Positions 21,439 to 33,600 of a stretch of DNA of 64,000 nt are shown here, in pieces. The DNA is from Blastomussa wellsi (Eukaryota; Cnidaria; Anthozoa; Scleractinia; Plerogyridae). Where the stretch lies: assembly GCA_947652115.1 (NCBI GenBank), contig OX393574.1, positions 12,980,888-13,044,887 of the forward strand. Reading direction: 5' to 3'. The position numbers were made by a program, and so were the translations under genes. Every line of letters starts with the position of its first letter. Positions within the stretch are counted from its first letter, which is position 1. The notes beneath the pieces are model-generated. The model made no database searches. It saw only the letters and a list, made by a program, of their open reading frames with translations, and was not told the DNA's origin.

Positions 21439-23322
21439 AGCCTTTTTCTGTCGTTTATCTTACCAATTGCAAATGCCTTTTAAGAGATATAAGGTATTTA
21501 TTTCAAAATTAAGATTAATTCAGAGATCTTAAAAAGATTAATGAAATGAATGCTAGACTGCCTCATTTATGAGATGTTGTTCATTCGTAAAAGAAACCCG
21601 AAACTGAACCCCGTCAGACGCTATTCGTGCTTAAAGGGTCAGTTTCACGCTATTTTTAGGAAACACATCGAAAATCCAAGGGACGCTTTTCGGTTAATAG
21701 AAGCTGCATGATAGTGATAAAAAATCCTTTGAAAGACTATTTGGATGTGCAGAAACTGTCTATAGATGTTTTTACGTGGGGATTGCCAAGACTGAGATTG
21801 ATATCACTCCGTGATACTTCCCTTTTAAGTCTGTTTAACACTGTTCCCAATTAGCAATGTAATTATTCACCTTCATTAAACTACTTTGATAAGCCAGGTC
21901 AGAGTTTCAAAAACACTTGCGCGCTTCGGGATAAAATCAAGCATATGTTAAAAACACAAACGATTTTGAATTCAAATTCGTGCAAGTATTTTGCATGAAA
22001 AAAAAGAAGAAAATTATATGCTTCCGTTTTATCCCGACGCGCGCATATGTTTTTTGAAACTCCAAATTGGCTTATACAATTCTCTCAGCATAAATTATCA
22101 CAAGCGCTGATAATGTTGTTGAGATGACATCGAAACTTCGTGTTTTAGCATTAATCTTAATTTTGAAATACATTACTGAATTTGTGCTTATTAAGGCATA
22201 GGTACAGCTGATTGTACTTAAGGCATCTAGTTGCGCACGAGCAATGCCTGGATTTCATTTATTGTTAAACGGAAATTGATCATTTCGTGTAACACCGTGA
22301 TGTAACTGATCACTGTTATGTTCGCTTACATTTTAAGTGACATTTTGTGGGTTAACTGTCAAAAAATGCAATTAAAAATGGATTTTTTTACGGCAAGCCA
22401 ATGTCTTTGACTCATAGTTAGAATGACTCTTACAGTTAGCTCCATTTTTTTGCGGCGGAAAATCAACAACAATGTCCGTTGCATTTGTTAATCCTTTGTT
22501 TAATTCAAATGTTTTACTTTCATCAGCCCCCTGTTTTGGCCATGCATTTCAATGGTAGGGACGAGTCCAGGAACTGTTGATGGGGGTGGGGAGGGGGGGG
22601 GTGGGGGGAAGACGGGGGGACAAAGTTCATTACTGACAGGCGATCCTGTCGATACGAGAATTTCAGTACTTGCCCTGAAGAAGACTAGTTCGGCTAGTTG
22701 AAATATTGGCCAATAAAATTTGCCCTGTTGCCGTAGTGCCACCCTTGCAATCAATTTGGTTGTATTAATAGTTGTATCACATCTAGGAATAGAGAAATCT
22801 GAGTGATTTCAGTATTCATTTCGCCGCTGCCGGACACCTTTCAGTGTCAGGTCTGGTTTGGAAATAAGTTACGTCTCACAGCTTTTTACCATGTCCACTG
22901 AAACAAGAGTACCAAACTGAATGCATGAGCAATTTTAAGGTATCCGAATCACTTACTATAACTTGAGACTAGGTCAGCTGGGTCACCTCCAGCAGCCGAT
23001 AAGTTCCAGAACTTCCATTGTGATGCAATGATTTTAGTAATTCACTTCATGTTTGCAAGCACGTAATGAAGAAATATCATTCCATAGATACCCTTTGACA
23101 CCTTATCTTTATTCACAGACATCCATTACATAAAACGCAAATAGCTAATAAAGATAGGAGTATCTTATGATACCCCCCTGCCAGCCTTTTAAGCATATTC
23201 TATTCCTTTTCAGTTCTTCAACTGAGCTGAGATCTGACGCGCCAAACACAACCACAGATCACCTCAAGTTCAGCGTAACTGAGTGTTTTTTGCAATATTT
23301 CTAGGGTTAATCTACTATACGG
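21439..23322. other. Spacer between fibrinogen-like copies 2 and 3
   Basis: No supportable gene. A G-rich run (about 22578-22621) is the only low-complexity feature. Confidence 0.45.
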
Positions 23323-25599
23323 ATGAGGAACTCGAAAATGTTTTTCTGTATTGTTTTCGCTTGGCTTTTCCTCACCAACAGATTCTTGACAGCCAGGTAA
23401 GACCACAGCTCTTGAACCTGTAAATGCATTGTCAAAAAATTGCTGATTTTTAAGTTGAAAACAACTCGATCCAATTAACGCGATGCTTTGCTAACTGGTA
23501 GTAGCAACTTTTGCTCGTTCTGAACTTCAGAATTTTGGTTTGGTTGGGCAGAAAAGGACTGGTGATGTTATTCGTAAACACTGATCGTATCATGGTTTTT
23601 CGTGTTTTAATCTGAAGGATTTCGTAAGTCAGTGTCTTACAGTTTCAAGGGTTGTTATCTTTCAGCAACTTAGGAATCTTCAAACAGTGAAAAATGTTCT
23701 TCTAAGCGTTACAAAACCAGTTAAGACGCTTAACTGCGTACCGATTTTGATATACTTATAAATAATTCCTTTTTGGAACATCCTGACCTGATAGACTGTG
23801 GCGGGTTAAAGGGGAAGCACATTTTTAAAGGAGTAATTTAAAGTAGGGCCCCCGTTGCACGTTGTATTTCGACGGTAAAGGCTGGAAAAGAGGGCGCATG
23901 AGGCTTGTGAGAGGCAAGCGAAACGTGAGCCCGAAACAAAGAGGATGAAACGCGCACCTCGGGTGACCAAGAATCGACGCGTTGGGACGAGACTGCCCCA
24001 GGAAATCCCTGTTGTGCATGGGCCTCCTGTGGTGTTTTCTTGCTCACTTGGTTATGAAGATTATAAATTAAAAGATGTACTGTCAATAATTGATGAACGC
24101 AGACTATCAATTTCCCAGAATGTTTGAAGACGTTTTTTTCTTGTTTTTCGTTTCTCAAGTGGACGAGACGAGCGAAGATACAAGGTGCTGGAGATGGACG
24201 CAAATGGAACTCTTTATCTTCACAAGACGTCACTGCTATGTGTGAATGACATCATCAAAAAACTGAGTGAAGGGTCTTACAAATTGGATGAACCGAGCAT
24301 TTTAGGTAACAAGTCATTCGAGTATTACTACCTAAAAAGTTTTTTTTGGAAAAGAAATGATGTCGTTGACAAAAGTCGCACTAGTCGTCTGCAACTGTTT
24401 CTAGCTCTTCATTGTCTATCGCGAGCATTTGCTATCAGCGAAAGATCTATGACAGCAGCAATAAGGCCTGAAGGGTCGAATAAAGAAAGGTCTATTCTCA
24501 TTCCACATCTGTTTTTTTTAACCGAAACGGACCCGTTTCTTCTTAAGTCTTGTTTTTACGCTTGCGAGAGTAGATCATTGGGTAAGGTTCCGGTTCGAGC
24601 CCTGCCGAGATCACTGTGTTGTTTCCTTGTTGACTAAACCTGGCAAAATGCAAAGCTTGGATAATACCCAGTCCAGGGGCAGTAATAACACTCTTGCAAG
24701 GGTCATTGCTCTAAATCAAACATGGACAAAGGTGCATTATGCTGGCTTAACAAGGAGCTTTCTGTAGGCCACTGATTTCAAACTCCCTCGCTCTCCTTAA
24801 TATAAAAGAAAGATGAATACGTGTTGGAAATTCCTAATTCTAGAGTAGAATTTTAAACTTCTGATAGAAGTCGTTGTATCTAGCCCTTAGTATCACCGCC
24901 CCTGCCCGGGTACCCAGACACGGCAAGTTTCTTAATTTATTGCGTGTATCAACAGGACTATCCAAAGAATTTGCAGTGTTGAACTGTCAAGATCTAAAGC
25001 TTAAAATGCATTCTGTCCAGTCTGGCGTCTATTGGATAGATCCGGATGGTGGTTCCCATGGTAACGCATTTCAGGCCTACTGCGACCAACAGACTGACGG
25101 AGGGGGCTGGACACTAGTTTGGAGTTACACCTTCACAGCTTACTCAAGTTTCAGGAGTGAAGCAAACGCTGTCACCCCGCGTCCAACTTGGACAGCCAGC
25201 TCCGCTAACACTCGGGTGTCTACAACAGTTCCACTGAGCGAGACGCATTACGAGGCCATGAACTTTGCTTTGTGGCGCACCATTGGAAAGGAATTCCTGA
25301 TCAAGAGCAACATCAACAACTGGATCGCATGCAAGGAAGGCACTGGTAGCTTGGTGCAACAGAAGGCCGGGTCCATCACTTGTAAACTTGTTAAACAGGT
25401 TTCTCAGCAATGTGCTGGTGTTGTACCGAACTCTTTGACATTACACAACTATGGATTGTACATTTCCAGCAGCTCTTTATACTATTTTTTTGACGGCAAT
25501 ACTGGCGGTGGTTGGCCTACGCATGATCCATGTGGAACAAACAAACCAAATCAGTTAACAGCTGTAGCTAATCCACATGGAAGTATTTTTGTTCGTTAA
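23323..25599 (+). CDS. Secreted fibrinogen-related protein, copy 3 (three exons, intact)
   Basis: Exons 23323-23396, 24160-24305 and 24956-25599 join in frame with the same phases (2, 1) as copy 1, giving about 287 residues. Exon 1 is a signal peptide (MRNSKMFFCIVFAWLFL...). Exon 2 is exactly 146 bp, as in copy 1, and encodes the GRDERRYKVLEMD module. Exon 3 gives LNCQDLKLK, SGVYWIDPDGGSHGNAF, YCDQQTDGGGWTLVW and ends HDPCGTNKPNQL...NPHGSIFVR. A poly-A-type AATAAA occurs near 25748. It is likely an extracellular fibrinogen-like or lectin-like protein. Its N-terminal module is the most diverged part relative to copy 1, while a central stretch of exon 3 is nearly identical. Confidence 0.83.
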
Positions 25600-25840
25600 A
25601 CGATTTTCACAGATTTTGTTAAGAATTTGCTCGCTCCAGGGCATGGATGCCCACATTATTCTGGCATAATTTTGAGGATAATGGTGAGATAAAAGAGCTT
25701 TATGCTGGCAGAAAATGCAAAATTTGGTATACTTTTAGTGTTCTAGAAATAAAAGAAATCGACTGACCATTACTTCGCAGAAATCGTACGATTCGCGTTC
25801 ACGGTTACACGCGTACACGCCGGCCCAGGTTCCACGTTTT

Positions 25841-25901
25841 GAATGAATGAATGAATGAATGAATGAATGAATGAATGAATGAATGAATGAATGGATGGAT
25901 G
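25841..25901. repeat. (GAAT)n microsatellite
   Basis: About thirteen GAAT units drift into GGAT at the right end. It lies in the intergenic 3' flank of copy 3. Confidence 0.9.
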
Positions 25902-26104
25902 ATAACTTTATTTATACTCGGTTAAAAACATCAGTCTAACACAGAAAATTAATTGAAAATTCTCAAAAACAGTTTTACATATTTGCCGTGTGGGAGTACT
26001 GATCAGAAAACCACCTATGAGAATTTCTCTAAATTAAATAAACCTTAGGAATTTGATGTACGTAATTCCTCGGGAAAATTGTTCCATAAAATAGCGCCAC
26101 TGTA

Positions 26105-26398
26105 ACTTAAGCTACACCCCTCTGTAACAGACCCACTAAAACCCTACCCAGTGGATTATTTTCCCCTAACCAGCGGAAATTTAGTCTCCCCAGTACCCAG
26201 TGAATATTTTGATTTTACCCAGTGACTGTGCGGTGTGACCCAGTGTATTTTGTTTGCAAAAAAATAATAATAAATAAGCAAAATAAAACAGAAAACGAGC
26301 GGACCCAGCGGGAAATTAACCAGCCCAGTGACCTTTTACCCGAAAACCCAGTGACGATAAATATTCCACTGGGTCTGTTAAAGAGTGGTGTAGTTAAA
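26105..26398. mobile_element. MITE-like element with ~30-bp inverted ends
   Basis: The left end ..CTACACCCCTCTGTAACAGA mirrors the right end TCTGTTAAAGAGTGGTGTAG. The interior repeats CCCAGTG several times (about 26150-26370). There is no coding capacity. Confidence 0.65.
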
Positions 26399-26892
26399 AA
26401 GAAATCTGGAACTAGATTAGTCTGATGTCTCTGATAGCACAATTTTGAGGAAGACTGGGAAAAAATAACTCGATTGCTTTTACTAGAATGTAACAGAAAC
26501 TGAATCGAATATGAAGTTTTTTTATGTCAACCTTTAAGTAATCACGCTTATAGAATTTGCTGTAATTGATGGGGAAACCGTTAAGCATAGCCTGCGCTCG
26601 CAAATTCGACTTCCTTCGCTCTCCGGCGTTTTCCCCAAATTTCCCCCACTGGAGAGGCTGTTCGCAGGCTACCAAAACTTGCGATACCACTGTACTCAAA
26701 AGCTCTCTCCTCAAATTCTACAGGCTCATATTTTTGAGTGATCACAAAACAGACATCACAAGGCCTTTGACTAAAATACCTTGGTCAAAAACATACTTTC
26801 ATCCTTCCCGTCAGTTGAACCCCGCCTCCCAACGTAATTCCTTATCTTTTAAAACATTTAGGCTTTCTGCTATAATGCGCAGCAGTTCTTTT

Positions 26893-27108
26893 TAAAGAGT
26901 CCTTGTCAGCCTCCTCCATTTTCGATGGCATCGAAATTATGGAAATTGTATAGTGAAGCGCAATCATACTGAATTTCTGTTTACTGGAAGGGTTTAAATT
27001 ACCCTTAGCAGGTTTCTCAAGGGATTTCTTTCGTTTCTACACGATCTGCTTAAAATATAATACTCACATGTAAACAATAAGAAAGGTGTGGCTGACTAGG
27101 GCCCTTTA
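26893..27108. mobile_element. MITE copy 1 of a shared family
   Basis: Ends TAAAGAGTCCTTGTCAGCC and GGCTGACTAGGGCCCTTTA. The interior is alignable, inverted, with 38350-38552 (shared CATCGAAATTA, TTACTGGAAG and AACAATAA..AAAGGTGTGG blocks). Non-autonomous. Confidence 0.75.
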
Positions 27109-27601
27109 ATGATCGCGCTTCAATCCATGTTGCCGACAAACTTTACATTTATTTCGATTTGGAAAAACATACATTTTTCAGTTGTACACTTTATTCAAAT
27201 ATTACAAATTCTCTCACTAAATCTTGTTTAATTTGTGTTCCTTTAAAGGGGAGATTAAAAATGGTCTTCGTTTTCGATTTCCTACAAATGACAAAAACTA
27301 TTATTATTATAGTATGCATAATGTTGTAAAAAGCTATAATATACTGCGTTAACATTGTGGTTGTCATTTCAGTTGACCTTTGAAATTTTTGTCTGACAGT
27401 TAGTCAGGGACTGTTTTGTATATCATGATAAAAATTGTCTTTATGTCAAATCACACAACAGAGAAATCTCGCGAGCATTCGGAATTTGAGTCAACTTTTG
27501 CAAGTCAAGTCTATCGCCATATAGAATAGTACAGGGTCTCGCATTCTGGGCTTGGGGCGAGAGAGCCTGGGAGTGAGTCCACATAATACGTTTTCAGTCG
27601 A

Positions 27602-30600
27602 CTAATACAACGTCATGGAATCCTCAAAAAGTCTTGCAAGTTCTTCCTCCCCAGGGGCCCCGGCTGGGGCGAGCTTTGTCACGCGATGTTGAGGCAAAGT
27701 TCCCTTGACAAGCTCAGGAATATCTTCAGATTTGTAACCCAAGGCGGCAAGTCCATCATCTACTCCTGTATCGAACATGAAATCGCGGAGCGTGTCGGAC
27801 AGCAATAACCCGGCGTCGGCCAGTTTTACATTTGTCGTGTCTGCACCTAAAGAAATGTAGTGAATAGGAACGTCCTATTAGCTGTTGTGAGGGTAGCGCG
27901 GTAGCGCGGTTGTCTAATGATGAACGCGTCAGACGTCTATTCTTGTCAGCTTGATGGCGAAGGGGCTAGGTGGTGCGCCTTAAACTACAATCCCGAGTTT
28001 TCTATGAGCGAATAGTCAACGAGGCGCAGCCGAGTTGACTAACGTTCATAGAAAATGAGGGAGAGTTGTCTAATTGTTTTAGTAGAAACTCTAAAGGATT
28101 GCAGTCCAAAGCCTATTATATTGTTTACATTTGAGCCAAAAATCAAGAGAAACTACTGTCGGCCAATAGAAAACAGTGGGAGAACCAATCAGATTCGCGG
28201 ATTTCCAATAGAACAAATTGCTAGCGAAGAGTAGTAAATTTGATAAAACAATGAGTGGTAATTCTTCGATGAACTTGCATCGAATCCAGAAGGAATACCT
28301 AGTTGCTTCATGCTAAGGAAACCAGGACATGCTCCGGTAGTGTCAGCCTGAGTGTGGTATGATTACAGAGTTTGCCTATTGACCGGGAACATTAAGGGCT
28401 CACCAAGAATTTCAGCAGCTTCAAGGTGCCTCTCGGGACAAGCTGGAGACGTGAAGCGGAATACAGCTGGAGACGTCACGACAACGGACAAGCCATGCGG
28501 CTGAAGAACAAAACACATGGTAACGCGCGACATTAATATCTTAATTCTCCTCACAATCTCAATACAATGCCAAGTATACAGGTGTTGAGAATAAAGAAAA
28601 TGATCAATAAAAGATCAAGTAATTAATTCACCATCAACTCAATTCAATTCTTTTTTCACACCATTCTCGTCCCCAGAGGCCGCGATCATTTTGGTCAGTA
28701 CCAAGAATCACGACCTCTGGCCACCCCCAGCTTGTGAGCATGCGCAACGAAGTACTCGTTCTGTAGTTTTCAGCCAATCAGAATTGTCAGATTCGACAAT
28801 GAGTCCGTGATTCGCGGAATTCCGTGATTCTTGGTGCTGACCAAAAGGATCGCGGCCTCTGGGGACGAGAATGTTTTCACACTATCCAAGGCGTTCATAT
28901 ACTATTATGAAATTAAGCCATAATGTAAACAGTAAATAAGTTTGCGACGTCCAAAGGAGCAGAGCTTTCTAAGTAAATAATGGCAGCATAAACATAGATA
29001 TATACTTATATGGATAGATGTATACTTATACTTTTTTGCCCGTGCACATGGTGCAAAGTTGCACGGTGTCGACAATGTCGTGCACAATTTTCCGTGTAGA
29101 AGAATTGCTTTGTTTTCTTCTTCTTTTGCAACATTGCTTGCAACTTTCTAAAGGGTATGCAGTATCTGCAACATTGCTCCCAATGGTTTTGTGACTATGC
29201 AGTCTTTAATTGCAACATGGCGATCTGTAGTTTCATCAAAAATTTCCGTTTACGGTTAACTAAAACGCCGTTTTAGTTTTGACGGTAGGCCAATCCGATT
29301 AAAAGAAAAGTTGCGTTTCAAATTTATCCGGATTAGTGTGGAAGTAGCCTCACGTTTTTAAAGCAATGACGATTTCCTACTAACCACAAGAGGATGGTCC
29401 ACATCATAATCTTTAGCTCTGTAGGACTTAACCAAGCCAGAGATAGGATATGACATTCCGTGGCTGCGAAAAGGAAAACATTTGTTTTCTACGAGTATAA
29501 ACAGTCCGACACTTAAATCTACGTGTTATCCATTGAACTCGATAAGGCGGCTTCATCTACCAGGAGCAAAAGGCAAGCTGTTCTGTTGATAAGATTTGTA
29601 AGTGTTCTTTTTACAGAACAAGCCACTTACTACATTGTCAATCCACTGCAATACAATAGGCCACTTTCGCTATATTAAAATTCAGCTTGATAGCGACATG
29701 AACATAATAAATTAATAAAAATGCATTTTTGGTTTTCTTTGTTTGTGTCCTCTATGTCGCACTACCAAGCTTTATATTTCCGAGTATCTTTAAGCATCTG
29801 AAACACATTCTCATAGGTAAATAAACACAATCAAGCATCCTAACACCTCATTTGAAAAACGTGTTCACAAAAAATGAACTTTAGTTAGCTGTCTGTCTGT
29901 CTGACTGTCTTTCTATCTGACTGTCATTCCGTCTGTCTGAATCATTACATGCATGCATCTGTCTGTACCACAGCAGGCCCATCTGTCTGTCTGTCTGTCG
30001 ATCTCGATAAATGTACGTACGTGTCTGCCTACAGGTCTGTCTGTCAGTCTCATTACGTGCATGAACCTTCTCTTTCTGTCCACCCATTTGTCTGCTTGCC
30101 TATCTGTCTGTCGTGCTATATGTCTCTAGTGTTTGCCTGTGTTTTTTTGTCTGTTTGTAAACGCAATACGATGTCAAGAAAGTTACCACAAGTGTACTCC
30201 AGCGTTTCCGAATCCCACACCGGCGTAAACACTCGCCAAGTGCATGTTGGACCGGGCCTCAAGATCACCAGGATCCTTGATGGATCTGTCGGCATAAACG
30301 TGTAATTAAGATTAACTTATTTCCACACAACTCCATTATCAGTACTGCAACGTTCTTCTTACGCAGTTTATGTTCAAAACCAGGGACGGCGGAGCCGTGG
30401 GGGGGGGGAGGGGGGGGGGGGGGGCTGGGGGGACTGAAGCCCCTCCACTTTTTACGACAATGACAATTTTTTGTTTTAGTACAAGGTTCGTATTTACAAA
30501 ACTTCCAAAATATTGCTGTAGCACAAAAAGTACCTGTCATTTTACAGTTATCCGGGTTGTCTTTTTTTAAGAAATATATCATGGAGAACGTTGAAAATAC

Positions 30601-33600
30601 CATTTCCATTTCCGGGGGAGGATGGCCCCCGACCCCCCTAGAAAGTTGCGCCACTGGCGCTCATTTTGAACCCCCCCCCCCCCCCCACTTTCAAATACGC
30701 TCCGCCGTCCCTGAAACGTTTCAATTTTGTCATCGCTAAATACCCTCTACCAAGCTCGTCTGCATGGTTACACGCCCTTAACCTGTTGTGTCGGTCTGCC
30801 TCACATTATTTTTGGGTAAAAACCTTATAATATAATACGTAAGACGTACATGGTTTAGCGCACTGTTGGCTGGTGCAGACAGACTAGATACGAAATTACA
30901 TATGGCACAAAGATGAACTGATGTCTTTAATTTTGATATTTTAGACCGGCCTGTACATGTTCAATAGCCAATGTTTACAGTCAACTCTCTCTAAGACGGA
31001 TACCATCGGGACCTGCCTCAGCTGTTCGTCTTAGAGAGGTGTTCGGCAAATCGAGAGTCGACGTAACATGACAACAGGAATTTTCAGCTAAGAAAGCAAG
31101 AAAATAACTGTTTTAGATTATAATACAATTCGGTTGTCACCTCCAAGTTGTTTTTTTGAATGGGACAATGACTGATTTAATTTTAACTTGTACTATATGT
31201 ATTCCGCCGACAAGAAAAGAGCTGTCAATTAAACGTCTGGTGTTTTAAAAAAAGAGTCACGTACTTGGTAATTTAAGAATTTTTCTTCCCTGAATGTTAA
31301 TTTGCGGTAACATTCAGCACCTCACAAGTGTCCGTTCACGATTTCAAAGTGTCTGTTGTCCGTCTTATAGAAGTGTCCGTCTTATAGAAAGTTTGATTAT
31401 AGTAAAATGACTGAGACACGGCCAGGACCAGCACCAGGTGTCCGTCTAATGTCCGTCTTATAGAGGAGTCCGTTAAGAGAGAGTTGACTGTACAGCAATT
31501 TATCGCCAACCTTTTCAAATACTTGGAGACAATACTGAGCGCATGTTTGGACCATACGTCACTGACTGGGTTGCTTCCTTGGTACGCTGGTCTCATGTTC
31601 GGGTTTGGAGGTCGTGGACCTCGCTTCTGGTATGGTATGGCAGTATAAGACTCAATGGCGTGACTGTGAAGCGGGGGAAAAACATGACGATTAAACTGCC
31701 TGCTAGATTCATTGCCACTGACAAACACATCTGGAAATTATTTCCACTTTGGCAAGTTTTGCAACAAACCTGTCACGGATGGCTATTTGTTTTTTAAATT
31801 GTGTTGTTTGTAATCAGGTATTAGGGTTCCTAAGGCATATTCTTCTTATCATCTTTATGTATTCACGTAGTCAGTGTAGTCCAGGTAGTCAGTGTAATCC
31901 GTGTAGTCAGTGTAGTCACTGTAGTCAGTGTAGTCGGTGTAGTCAGTGTAGTCAGTGTAGTCGGTGTAGTCAGTGTAGTCACTGTAGTCAGTGTAGTCAG
32001 TGTAGTCAGTGTAGTCCATGTAGTCAGTGTAGTCAGTGTAGTCCATGTAGTCATTGTAGTCCATGTAGTCAGTGTAGTCAGTGTTGTCCATGTAGTCATT
32101 GTAGTCCATGTAGTCAGTATTGTCAGTGTAGTCCATGTAGTCAGCGTACTCGGTGTAGTCCATGTCAGTGCAGTCAGCGGAGTCGGTGTAGTCAGTTTAG
32201 TCGGTGTAGTCCATATGCATGTAGGCAGCGTAGTCACTGTAGTCAGTGTACTCTGTGTATTTGGTGTGTAAATATGTGTGTAGTCCGTGTAATCAGTGTA
32301 GTCGGAATGAATGAAATATGTTTTGGAAGTTTAGAAACAGCATTGATGAGTCCAACCATAACACATCATATCCACTGTTAGCTGTCAATCTTTCAGACAT
32401 ATGAAGGGTATGCAATGGATCCACAATGCCAAGCATCGGACGAATAGCTCGGTTTGCGATACCTGTAAAAATGATGATCAAAATAAGCTTAGTAGAAGTT
32501 GCTGCGACAAGCCAAAGGTAGAAGTTGTTGTAAAAAATTATATCTCGTGTGACAGCAACAGAACTCTGCCCTTTGTTTCCCTGACTGAATAGGTTGTTAC
32601 TTATGTGCCAAAATTTAAAACTGAACAATGAAGAGCTATAAGCACCATGCATGTGTTCCATATAAAACTAATTATAATGATTCCTTGCCTGTTTTTGCTT
32701 TCAGTGGTTCATAGTCAAAGACAGCCACACCGGTTGTCTCGCTACCTGAGGTTTAGATGTAATAAGACAAGCACACATTAAGAAACTAGATATTTGCTTT
32801 GTTTTGCTTATTAACAAAGCCAAAATCAAACTGTCAAATCTGCATAAATGATTGTCAAACATACTGATTGTATTACACAATAAATGCTACATGAGTGTTG
32901 TCATATATCACATTCAAAAATAGACAGAAATCAAAGAAGATCCAGTCAGTGACAATTCTTATTAACTAAATGTTGAGCAAACCATTGTAAGATAATATTC
33001 CTGTAATAAATTTACATACCTGTCCCAGCAGTTGTTGGAACTTCAGGTATGAAAAAAATGACAAAGTAATACATATAAGTAATGGAGTCTGTTAAGTGGC
33101 GAAGATATAACTGACAATGCAATTAACACACTCACTTGCTATGAGTGGCTTCAAAGTTCTGTCAACAGGCATTCCTCTGCCGACAGGTTGATTCACAAAA
33201 TCCAGGAAGTCATTTTCTGGATGACAGAGATAAAGATTGGCAGCTTTGGCTGTGTCAATCACTGAGCCACCGCCAATGGCCAGAAATGAATCAAACTGCC
33301 CCTGCTTAGCAAACTCAATGGCTTCTTTAAAACTGGAAAAGAAGAACATTTTTAACAATGTAGTAAGTTAGGTTTATTAAGGCCTCCCCCCCAAAAAAAA
33401 AAAAAATTAACAAATAGTTGAATAGGATCCCTTTAGTTCAATACATTTCTGGGCAATTCTAGCTTTAAATATCTCACAGTAAACTCACAGCATTTAAATT
33501 ATTAAAGGTAATTTCAGCTGGCATATGTACCATCTTAATATCACCGATCTGGCCAGAGTTTATCCCTGGCCAGTTTTTGCAGCATGGAGCAACTAGGAAT

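Noticed and set aside
23838..24637. Longer open frames around copy-3 exon 2
   Set aside because: They run through splice sites into introns; the exon is bounded at 24160-24305 by paralog comparison.
24575..24640. Another SINE (GGTTCGAGCC near 24593)
   Set aside because: Only a B-box-like motif; the A box and tail blocks are not convincing.
31749..32381. Cys-Ser and Asp-Tyr-Thr repeat proteins on both strands
   Set aside because: Artefact of the 9-bp minisatellite inside an ADHFE1 intron.
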